NCBI RefSeq assembly: GCF_013031245.1
Contig: NZ_WPZL01000003.1
Coordinates: 62,001 to 126,000 of the forward strand
Length of the DNA stretch: 64,000 nt
Source of the DNA: Ruegeria lacuscaerulensis
Lineage (GTDB): Bacteria; Pseudomonadota; Alphaproteobacteria; Rhodobacterales; Rhodobacteraceae
Direction: 5' to 3'
Shown here: positions 57,199-64,000 of the stretch, piece after piece
How positions within the stretch are numbered: the stretch's first letter is position 1
Layout: every line of letters starts with the position of its first letter
Made by a program: the position numbers and the translations under genes
The notes under the pieces: generated by a model
Seen by the model: the letters and a program-made list of their open reading frames with translations, nothing else
What the model was told of the DNA's origin: nothing
The model's database searches: none

Positions 57199-58167
57199 AT
57201 GGACAGATTCGACAACAGCCCAGAGACGGCTTTGAACTGGCACAGACAAGGTAAACCTACGGCTCTGGCCACTGTCGTTGAAACCTGGGGGAGTGCGCCG
57301 CGCCGTGTTGGCGCACAGCTGGTGATCGGTGGCGACGGAAGTATCGAGGGCTCGGTCTCGGGTGGCTGTGTCGAAGGCGCGGTTGTCGTCGAAGCTCTGG
57401 AGGCGATCGAAGAGGGCGAAGCGCGCTTGTTGGAATTCGGGGTCAGCGATGAGGACGCCTTTGCCGTCGGTCTGGCTTGTGGGGGCACCATCCGCGTTCT
57501 GGTTGAGCCCGTGGGCAAGGTGCTGCCGGAACTGATGCTGCGCGAGTTGGTCGATGCACGGGCCCGGCGCGAACCAATTGCTTATGAGGTGAACATCGAA
57601 ACCGGCCACAGGGACCTGCGCCGCAACGCTTATCCTGATCGGTTGCGCATGGATCGGTCGGGGTTCGAGGAGGATGGGCAAACCTTTGTTGCAGTTCACA
57701 ATCCGCCGCTGAAACTGATCGTCGTTGGTGCGGTGCATATCGCGCAGGCTCTGGTCCCGATGGCGCGGATCGCGGGGTACGATCCGGCCATCATTGATCC
57801 GCGTGATGCGTTTGCCTCAAGCGCTCGGTTTCCGGGTGAGACGATCCTGACAGACTGGCCGGATGAAGCAGTTGCCAAGCTGGGGATGGATGCACGCACG
57901 GCGGTGGTGCTGTTGACCCATGATCCCAAGCTGGATGATCCGGCCCTGGAGGCCGCGCTGCGGGCAGGGGTCTTTTACATTGGCGCTCTGGGCTCGACGC
58001 GAACCCACGCCAAACGCGTGGCGCGCTTGAAAGACGCTGGTTTCACCGATGCCCAGATCTCGCAAATTCACGGTCCCATCGGTCTGGATATCGGTGCTGC
58101 GGACCCGTCGGAAATCGCGGTTTCCATTCTGGCGCAGATGACGGCTGTGCTGAGGGGCAAAGCGTGA
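57199..58167 (+). CDS. XdhC-family maturation factor (CoxF/CoxI-like)
   Basis: A 322-residue protein of the XdhC/CoxI family. These factors bind molybdenum cofactor and help to load and sulfurylate it in xanthine-dehydrogenase-family enzymes. Conserved blocks: VETWGSAPRRVGAQL, GSVSGGCVEGAVV with its Cys, and LACGGTIRVLVEPV in the XdhC domain. A Rossmann-like C-terminal domain follows, with VVGAVHIAQAL and YIGALGSTRTHAKR. It overlaps the following gene by four bases. Confidence 0.9.
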   Translation: MDRFDNSPETALNWHRQGKPTALATVVETWGSAPRRVGAQLVIGGDGSIEGSVSGGCVEGAVVVEALEAIEEGEARLLEFGVSDEDAFAVGLACGGTIRVLVEPVGKVLPELMLRELVDARARREPIAYEVNIETGHRDLRRNAYPDRLRMDRSGFEEDGQTFVAVHNPPLKLIVVGAVHIAQALVPMARIAGYDPAIIDPRDAFASSARFPGETILTDWPDEAVAKLGMDARTAVVLLTHDPKLDDPALEAALRAGVFYIGALGSTRTHAKRVARLKDAGFTDAQISQIHGPIGLDIGAADPSEIAVSILAQMTAVLRGKA

Positions 58168-59165
58168 AGTTTGGCCCTGTTCCCGTCGCAAAGGCTGCCG
58201 GTGCCATACTGGCCCACTCTGTGCAGACGGGCGACACCAAACTGCGCAAAGGCATCACCCTGACGCATGAGCATCAAAGCCAGCTGGCCACGGCCGGTTA
58301 CAGTTCAGTCACGGTCGCCCAGCTCGAGCCCGGAGACTGCCACGAAGACGAAGCCGCCCGCATGTTGGCATCGGCGTTGGCACCTGATCCAGAAGCGGCG
58401 GGATTGCGGGTGACACAGCCCTTCACTGGTCGCGTGAACCTGCTGGCCGAAGGACCGGGCGTTGCGGTTTTGGATGTCGAAGCGCTTGAGGCCTTCAATC
58501 AGGTAAATCCGATGATTACCGTCGCCACCGTGCCACAACATCAGCAGATGGGCCCCGGTGGGATGGTCGCAACGATCAAGGTCATCTCCTACGCAGTACC
58601 CGGCGCGGACGTCCATGAGGCATCTCGTCTGGCGCAACGCGCCATCCGTCTGGCCATGCCCGTTTTTCGAAAAGCAGGGTTGATCGTGACCGACATCCCA
58701 GGTGGACCGCCCAATGAAAAGGGCATCGCGGCGGTCCGAGGTCGTGTCGAAGCGTTGGGAATGGAACTCAGTGACGTTCGTATCGTGCCGCATCAAACCG
58801 AAGCGATCGCAACCGCAGTGGCGGACACGCAAAGCGATGTGGTGATGATCCTGACCGGGTCCGCGACCTCGGACGTTCTTGATGTCGCGCCCGAAGCCGT
58901 GCGTGCCGCCGGTGGTCAGGTGGACCGATTTGGTATGCCGGTCGATCCGGGCAACCTGTTGTTTCTGGGGACTCTTGGAGAACGGCCCGTAATCGGACTG
59001 CCGGGATGCGCGCGGTCTCCGGCGCTGAATGGTGCGGATTGGGTGCTGTCTCGCGTTGCCTGCGGGATCGAGACGACTGGTGCTGATATCGCCGGAATGG
59101 GGGTCGGAGGATTGCTGAAGGAAATCCCGACCAGACCTCAGCCTCGGGCGTCGCGAAAAGATTGA
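58164..59165 (+). CDS. Molybdopterin-binding (MoCF-domain) protein
   Basis: A 333-residue protein with a MoeA/MogA-like molybdopterin-binding domain in its second half (about 165-330), including DVVMILTGSATSD and PVIGLPGCARSPALNGAD. The N-terminal half starts FGPVPVAKAAGAILAHS as in MoeA-related proteins of cox and xdh clusters. It lacks the MobA-like nucleotidyltransferase often fused in relatives. It is coupled to the XdhC gene and probably prepares Mo cofactor for CoxL. Confidence 0.84.
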   Translation: MKFGPVPVAKAAGAILAHSVQTGDTKLRKGITLTHEHQSQLATAGYSSVTVAQLEPGDCHEDEAARMLASALAPDPEAAGLRVTQPFTGRVNLLAEGPGVAVLDVEALEAFNQVNPMITVATVPQHQQMGPGGMVATIKVISYAVPGADVHEASRLAQRAIRLAMPVFRKAGLIVTDIPGGPPNEKGIAAVRGRVEALGMELSDVRIVPHQTEAIATAVADTQSDVVMILTGSATSDVLDVAPEAVRAAGGQVDRFGMPVDPGNLLFLGTLGERPVIGLPGCARSPALNGADWVLSRVACGIETTGADIAGMGVGGLLKEIPTRPQPRASRKD

Positions 59166-59316
59166 CGTTACGGCAATTTGTTTTCGCATTTAATAGGCTT
59201 AGCTAAAGAAGGCTAGGCGCAAAACCTGTGAAAACAGGTGGCGAAGTTTTTTGTTCTCAAACGAAAATTCCCGTGTTTAACTCGGGTCGAACAACAATAC
59301 GAAATGGGAGGAACTT

Positions 59317-59802
59317 ATGACACAGGTCTCAATGACCGTGAACGGAAAACCCGTGAGCGGTGATGTCGAAGGCCGGACTTTGCTGTCCAGCTTTCTGCGC
59401 GACCACCTGTCTTTGACCGGCACGCATGTGGGCTGTGATACCGCGCAATGCGGCGCGTGCGTTGTGCATGTGGATGGCGAGGCGGTCAAATCTTGCAACA
59501 TGCTGGCGCTTGAGGCCGATGGGTCAGAGGTGGGTACCATCGAAGGGCAAGCCAATTCGGATGGCTCGCTAAATACCATCCAGCAGGCATTTCAGGATCA
59601 TCACGGGCTGCAATGCGGGTTCTGCACTCCCGGCATGGTGATGAGTGCGGCGGCGCTATTGAAGGAGAACCCGCGCCCGACCGAGGCCGAGGTGCGCAAG
59701 TATCTGGAAGGCAACCTGTGTCGTTGCACCGGCTACCACAACATCGTCAAGGCGATCATGGCCGCATCGGGTCAGAACGTCAGCAGCATCGCTGCCGAAT
59801 GA
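59317..59802 (+). CDS. coxS: CO-dehydrogenase-like small subunit (2Fe-2S)
   Basis: Iron-sulfur subunit of an aerobic CO-dehydrogenase/xanthine-dehydrogenase-family enzyme. The 161-residue protein has both [2Fe-2S] sites: Cys40, 45, 48 and 60 ([10 protein letters not shown] and SCN) and Cys100, 103, 135 and 137 (CGFC and CRC). Good ribosome site GGGAGG. Gene order here is S, L, M. Confidence 0.94.
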   Translation: MTQVSMTVNGKPVSGDVEGRTLLSSFLRDHLSLTGTHVGCDTAQCGACVVHVDGEAVKSCNMLALEADGSEVGTIEGQANSDGSLNTIQQAFQDHHGLQCGFCTPGMVMSAAALLKENPRPTEAEVRKYLEGNLCRCTGYHNIVKAIMAASGQNVSSIAAE

Positions 59803-59884
59803 TGCCACTGCGGGCGTGAGAGGAGACGCCCGTGGGAACGGAGAGGATGCGCTATCGCATCCGTTTATGGGAGGAGAACAAGCA

Positions 59885-62245
59885 ATGCCCAAAGACAGTG
59901 GCATCGGAGCCAGTTCCAAGCGGCGCGAGGACGTGCGCTTTTTGACCGGAGCGGGCAATTATACCGACGACATCAACGCACGTGGTCAGGCCTATGTGCA
60001 TTTCCTGCGGTCCGACATCGCGCATGGCAGGATCAAGAACGTAGACACTTCGGCGGCAGAAGGCATGCCGGGCGTGGTCAGGATTTTCACCGGCAAGGAC
60101 TTTGAAGGCGTGGGCGGGATACCCTGCGGTTGGGAAGTCACCGACCGGCATGGCGCGCCTATGCAGGAACCTGCGCATCCCATTCTGGCACAAGGCAAGG
60201 TCCGCCATGTGGGCGACCCGATTGCTGCCGTTGTTGCCGACAGCCTGGAACAGGCGCGCGACGCGGCCGAGGCGATTGATCTGGACATCGAGGAATTGCC
60301 AGCAGTTTTGGACATGAAGGCCGCTGCACAGGATGGCGCGACGCTGGTTCATGACGATCTGAAGAACAATATCTGTTATGACTGGCATCTGGGCGAAGCG
60401 GACAACGACAAGGTCGATGAAGTTTTTGCCAATGCGGCACATGTGACGACTCTGGATCTGGTGAATAACCGTCTGGTCGCCAACCCGATGGAGCCGCGTG
60501 TGGCTGTGGCCGAATACAATCGGGGGACCGAGGAGTATACGCTCTATACAACCTCGCAAAACCCACATGTGATCCGCCTACTGATGTGCGCTTTTGTCTT
60601 GGGTCTGCCCGAGCACAAGGTGCGTGTTGTGGCCCCGGATGTGGGCGGCGGTTTTGGCACCAAGATTTTCCACTACGCCGAAGAAGCATTCTGCACCTTC
60701 GCAGCCAAGGCCTGCAATCGTCCGATCAAATGGACGGCCAGCCGGTCCGAGGCGTTCATGTCGGATGCGCAGGGCCGCGACCATGTCAGCACAATTGAAC
60801 TGGCGCTGGATGCAGATAACAACTTTGTCGGGTTGCGCACGAATACCTACGCCAACCTTGGCGCGTATCTGTCGACCTTCTCCAGTTCGGTTCCGACCTG
60901 GCTGCACGGGACGCTTATGGCTGGCAACTACAAGACGCCGGTCATTCAGGTGAACGTGAAGGCGATGTTCACCAATACGGTGCCGGTGGATGCCTATCGT
61001 GGTGCCGGTCGACCCGAGGCAACATTCCAAATAGAGCGTGTGATCGACAAGGCCGCCCGTGAGTTGGGCGTCGATCCGATTGCCCTGCGGCGTCAGAACT
61101 TCATCACGGAATTTCCGTACGATACGCCCGTGGCATTGACCTATGACACCGGCAATTATCACGGGACGATGGACAAGCTTGAAGCGGCGGCCGATCTGGC
61201 GGGCTTTGCTGCACGCCGGGCGGAAAGTGAGGCCAAGGGCAAGCTGCGCGGTCTCGGCGTCAATTGCTATATCGAAGCGTGCGGGATTGCTCCGTCGAAT
61301 ATCGTCGGCATGCTGGGGGCTCGGGCGGGTCTTTATGATGCGGCGACGGTTCGGGTGAATGCCACCGGTTCGATCAGCGTCATGGTGGGTGCGCACAGCC
61401 ACGGGCAGGGGCATGAAACCGCCTTTCCGCAGGTTGTGGCAGACATGATCGGCATCGACGAGTCGATGGTCGAGATCGTGCACGGTGACACCTCAAAAAT
61501 TCCGTTTGGCATGGGCACCTATGGCTCGCGCTCTCTGGCAGTCTGTGGCTCTGCCATGGTCAAGGCGACCGAGAAGGTGATCGAAAAAGCAAAGCGTATC
61601 GCTGCGCACCTTCTGGAGGCATCCGAGGCTGATATTGAACTGAAAGACGGTCAGTTTAGCATTGCAGGTACCGACAAGTCGGTGGCCTGGGGTGATGTGA
61701 CCCTGACGGCATATGTCCCGCACAATTACCCGTTGGAAGTTGAGCCGGGGCTGGAGGAAACCGCGTTCTACGACCCGGCTAACTTTACCTTCCCGGCCGG
61801 TGCTTATGCATGTGAAGTCGAAGTGGACCCCGAAACTGGCAAGGTCAGCATCGAAAAGTTCACCGCAGCGGATGATTTCGGCAACATCGTCAACCCGATG
61901 ATTGTGGATGGCCAGGTGCATGGTGGCATTGGCCAGGGCATAGGTCAGGCTTTGCTGGAAAACTGCGCCTATGACGAGAATGGCCAGCTGCTGAGCGCGT
62001 CCTACATGGATTACGCAATGCCGCGCGCCGATGACGTGCCCTTCTATGCTGTCGACCATTCCAGCCAGACACCCTGTACCCACAACCCGTTGGGTGTGAA
62101 AGGTTGTGGTGAGGCCGGAGCGATCGGCTCTCCGCCGGCGGTGGTCAACGCGGTGCTGGACGCGCTGAATTCGGGTGGCAAGGCGGTGGATCACATCGAC
62201 ATGCCGGTAAGCCCGTCGCGCGTCTGGACGGCGATGAACGGTTGA
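59885..62245 (+). CDS. coxL: CO-dehydrogenase-like large subunit, form II
   Basis: Molybdenum catalytic subunit, 786 residues. Recognisable blocks are GGGFGTK, HSHGQGHETAFPQ, GTYGSRS and GVKGCGEAGAIGSP. The active-site loop near residue 370 reads AYRGAGR, the form II signature. The verified CO-oxidising form I enzymes have AYRCSFR, with the Cu-binding Cys. CO oxidation is therefore not assured, and form II enzymes probably use another substrate. The ATG at 59885 follows GGGAGGAG; a GTG frame to 59816 is unlikely. Confidence 0.93.
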   Translation: MPKDSGIGASSKRREDVRFLTGAGNYTDDINARGQAYVHFLRSDIAHGRIKNVDTSAAEGMPGVVRIFTGKDFEGVGGIPCGWEVTDRHGAPMQEPAHPILAQGKVRHVGDPIAAVVADSLEQARDAAEAIDLDIEELPAVLDMKAAAQDGATLVHDDLKNNICYDWHLGEADNDKVDEVFANAAHVTTLDLVNNRLVANPMEPRVAVAEYNRGTEEYTLYTTSQNPHVIRLLMCAFVLGLPEHKVRVVAPDVGGGFGTKIFHYAEEAFCTFAAKACNRPIKWTASRSEAFMSDAQGRDHVSTIELALDADNNFVGLRTNTYANLGAYLSTFSSSVPTWLHGTLMAGNYKTPVIQVNVKAMFTNTVPVDAYRGAGRPEATFQIERVIDKAARELGVDPIALRRQNFITEFPYDTPVALTYDTGNYHGTMDKLEAAADLAGFAARRAESEAKGKLRGLGVNCYIEACGIAPSNIVGMLGARAGLYDAATVRVNATGSISVMVGAHSHGQGHETAFPQVVADMIGIDESMVEIVHGDTSKIPFGMGTYGSRSLAVCGSAMVKATEKVIEKAKRIAAHLLEASEADIELKDGQFSIAGTDKSVAWGDVTLTAYVPHNYPLEVEPGLEETAFYDPANFTFPAGAYACEVEVDPETGKVSIEKFTAADDFGNIVNPMIVDGQVHGGIGQGIGQALLENCAYDENGQLLSASYMDYAMPRADDVPFYAVDHSSQTPCTHNPLGVKGCGEAGAIGSPPAVVNAVLDALNSGGKAVDHIDMPVSPSRVWTAMNG

Positions 62246-62259
62246 GGAGAGAGGAAGGA

Positions 62260-62306
62260 CCGGGGGCCAGCCCCCGGACCCCCGGAGTATTTCCAAAAAG
62301 ATGAAG
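62260..62306. repeat. GC-hairpin intergenic repeat, copy 2 (inverted)
   Basis: Reverse-complement counterpart of the element at 55148-55193: a perfect GGGGGCCAGCCCCC-type hairpin, then CCCCCGGAGTATTTCCAAA and AAGATGAAG. It occupies the spacer between coxL and coxM, close to the coxM ribosome site. Confidence 0.75.
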
Positions 62307-62339
62307 AGCGGAAGAGTGCTCTTTGGAAAGGAAGACGAA

Positions 62340-63131
62340 ATGTACAGTTTCGAGTTTGAGAAGCCCTCGACCATTGCTGACGCGGTCACCGCGTTGGAGG
62401 GTGAGGAAGCGCAGGCATTGGGAGGGGGGCAAACCCTGATCCCGACGCTGAAACAACGGCTGGCGGCCCCGTCATCGCTGGTATCTCTGAATGGGATTGC
62501 TGAGATGAAGGGGGTGTGCGTCGAGGACGATGGCTCGCTAGCTATTGGCGGTGCAACGACTCATGCGACAGTGGCGCGTGAGGCGGCAGGCAATTACCCG
62601 GCGCTTGCGGCACTGGCAGGGCAGATCGGCGACCCGGCGGTGCGCAATCGTGGGACCATTGGCGGTTCGCTGGCCAACAATGACCCGGCGGCTTGTTATC
62701 CTGCAGGGGCCTTGGGGTCGGGCGCGACGATCATCACCAACGCGCGTCAGATTTCAGCGGATGACTTTTTTGAGGGCATGTTCACAACAGCGCTTGATGA
62801 AGGAGAGATCATCACTTCGGTTCGCTTCCCGGTTCCGCAAGCAGCGAGCTATCAGAAGTTCCTGCAACCCGCATCGCGTTTTGCATTGGTAGGGGTCTAT
62901 CTGGCCCGCTTTGCGGACGGCGTCCGGGTAGCCGTCACCGGCGCCAGCGAAGACGGGGTCTTCCGCTGGTCCGAGGCTGAGGAAGCGTTGAACAAGGAAT
63001 TCCGCGGTGACGCGTTGATGGGTTTGCGTATCAACCCGGCCAACATGATTGGCGATCTGCACGGCAGCAAGGAGTACCGCGCGCATCTTGTGGGTGTCAT
63101 GACGAAGCGTGCCGTGGAAGCCTGCGTGTAA
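62340..63131 (+). CDS. coxM: CO-dehydrogenase-like medium subunit (FAD)
   Basis: FAD-binding subunit, 263 residues, passing electrons from the Fe-S subunit to the quinone pool or another acceptor. It has the two FAD-phosphate motifs AQALGGGQTLIP and TIGGSLANNDPAA. The ATG at 62340 (MYSFEFEKP) follows GGAAAGGAAG; the frame opens upstream to 62301 inside the repeat. A terminator follows. Confidence 0.93.
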   Translation: MYSFEFEKPSTIADAVTALEGEEAQALGGGQTLIPTLKQRLAAPSSLVSLNGIAEMKGVCVEDDGSLAIGGATTHATVAREAAGNYPALAALAGQIGDPAVRNRGTIGGSLANNDPAACYPAGALGSGATIITNARQISADDFFEGMFTTALDEGEIITSVRFPVPQAASYQKFLQPASRFALVGVYLARFADGVRVAVTGASEDGVFRWSEAEEALNKEFRGDALMGLRINPANMIGDLHGSKEYRAHLVGVMTKRAVEACV

Positions 63132-63146
63132 TCGGCAAACGATCAG

Positions 63147-63173
63147 AGCCCCGGTATTTTATCGGGGCTTTTC
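63147..63173 (+). terminator. Terminator of the cox cluster
   Basis: AGCCCCG (63147-63153) pairs with CGGGGCT (63163-63169) around a 9-base AT-rich loop and runs into four T residues, 15 bases after the coxM stop. It overlaps the stop codon of the leftward gene. Confidence 0.85.
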
Positions 63174-64000
63174 ATATGCGCCGAACCCTTGGGGGCTTAG
63201 CCGGTTGCCAATAAGCGCCTGTGTCCTCTCGTGCCTTTTGGTATTCTTCAACCCTTCGGCGGGCTGCGTCCCAACCGGCGTCAAAGAGGTGGCCCAGCAG
63301 ACACTCCAGAACAGCCATGGCACCTGTAAAGCACGAAAAATGATGCAGAGTGCGGGTGCTGACGGTGAAGGCAGCGTCGGGCTCAACTCCGGGTGCGATC
63401 ACGTCGCTGTCTGAGATCAGGATAATCTGCAGCCCGTTCTGTTTGGCAAAGCGCATCGATTGGATCGTGTCGGAAGAATAGGGGTGGATCGTGATGGCAA
63501 TCAGGCAATCGTTTTCGTCGGCGTCCAGCAGGTCGTCAGCAGAACCGATATGTCGTGGAACCAGCTGAATTCCCGGATGTGCCATGTGTCCCGTATAGGA
63601 AAAGTAATAGGCCAGCGCGTAGTTTGCGCGAGTCGCGGTCACGAAGCACCGGTGCGCGGAGGTCATGTGTTCAACGGCATGGCGGACGTTTTCGGGTTTC
63701 ATCAGACGCAGGGAACGTGTGACCGCATTCTGTTCATTTTGAACCAACCTGGCCTGCGTTTTGCTGAAGACGTCTTCAGACCGCATGGTTGTCATCCAGT
63801 CCTAGCCCGGGTCGGCCTCCCGGTCCGTCACCAGCGCGATTCTGAGAGGGTCCCGGTATGCCTCAAAACTGTCAAAGCCCAATCGCTGGGCCAAACGGAC
63901 CAGAACATTTGAACTAGCGCCTATGTCGGCGGCGGAGCCACGGATGGGGTCCAGCCAGAAATCTCCGGGATGGTCGATGATATATTTGGCTGCAGCTTGC
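63172..64000 (-). pseudogene. RpiR/MurR-family regulator interrupted by an in-frame amber codon, partial
   Basis: A sugar-isomerase-domain transcriptional regulator that runs off the right edge. Reading leftward, the N-terminal RpiR helix-turn-helix part (DIGASSNVLVRLAQRLGFDS, then FEAYRDPLRIALVTDREADPG) is followed directly by TAG at 63804-63802. The same frame then continues DWMTTMRSEDVF into an intact SIS domain: TATRANYALAYYFSY, IQLVPRHIGSADDLLDA, LIAITIHPYSSDT and LIISDS-like LQIILISDSDV. No base is gained or lost across the stop, so a single-base nonsense change (for example CAG to TAG) is the simplest reading. An ATG at 63795 could still express the SIS part alone. Confidence 0.75.

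Noticed and set aside
63802..63804. Amber codon as possible pyrrolysine or programmed recoding
   Set aside because: No pyl genes are seen in the window, the MttB homologue here has no internal amber codon, and RpiR proteins are not known to use recoding; a nonsense change is simpler.

Overview
The window looks like a chromosomal segment of a marine alphaproteobacterium of the Rhodobacteraceae (Roseobacter group). Four things point this way: the GC-rich codon use; the trgA-trgB-cysK order known from Rhodobacter sphaeroides; Rhodobacterales-type orphan families such as the DUF6456-like and DUF6477-like proteins; and a form II CO-dehydrogenase-like cluster. The genus assignment is inference. All product names rest on motifs and remembered family sequences; no search was run.

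Layout. 1-2.8 kb: a Tat-exported peptide-type binding protein (cut by the left edge) and miaA, both leftward. 2.9-6.9 kb: pyrH, a BCCT osmolyte transporter and a class V aminotransferase. 6.9-14.8 kb: one rightward run of photolyase, cfa, trgA, trgB, cysK and a large MscS channel, which reads as a membrane/oxidant stress block. 14.9-19.1 kb: tRNA-Ser(GGA), then a gtr-type surface-glycan cassette (GtrB-like, GtrA, methyltransferase, polytopic GT-C-like protein) flanked by two short ORF remnants. 19.1-30.5 kb: a catabolic block holding a DUF1989 protein, an M20 deacetylase, a diaminopropionate ammonia-lyase-like enzyme, an M24 hydrolase, an Asp/Glu-racemase-like protein, a four-part polyamine-type ABC importer and a creatinase. 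30.8-33.2 kb: a GT25 enzyme, then a truncated haemoglobin translationally coupled to a class III adenylate cyclase.

33.2-42.5 kb is mostly leftward: TetR, PPK2, a hydrolase, homoserine O-acetyltransferase, a P-loop ATPase, two EamA exporters, a FadL-like porin and guaA. 42.7-54.1 kb: MgtC, a non-pyrrolysine MttB homologue, two Rhodobacterales orphan proteins, OxyR facing a peroxiredoxin, lipA, an M20 amidohydrolase, hpt, a COQ10-like protein, an MmgE/PrpD protein and pyrC. 54.2-63.1 kb: a form II CO-dehydrogenase-like (cox) cluster with its maturation genes and two inverted copies of a GC-hairpin repeat. The right edge carries an RpiR-type regulator broken by an in-frame amber codon.

The points most worth following up are the globin-cyclase pair, the creatinase locus with its folded upstream spacer, the amber-interrupted regulator, and the repeats inside the cox cluster. 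No insertion sequence, CRISPR array or prophage was seen.
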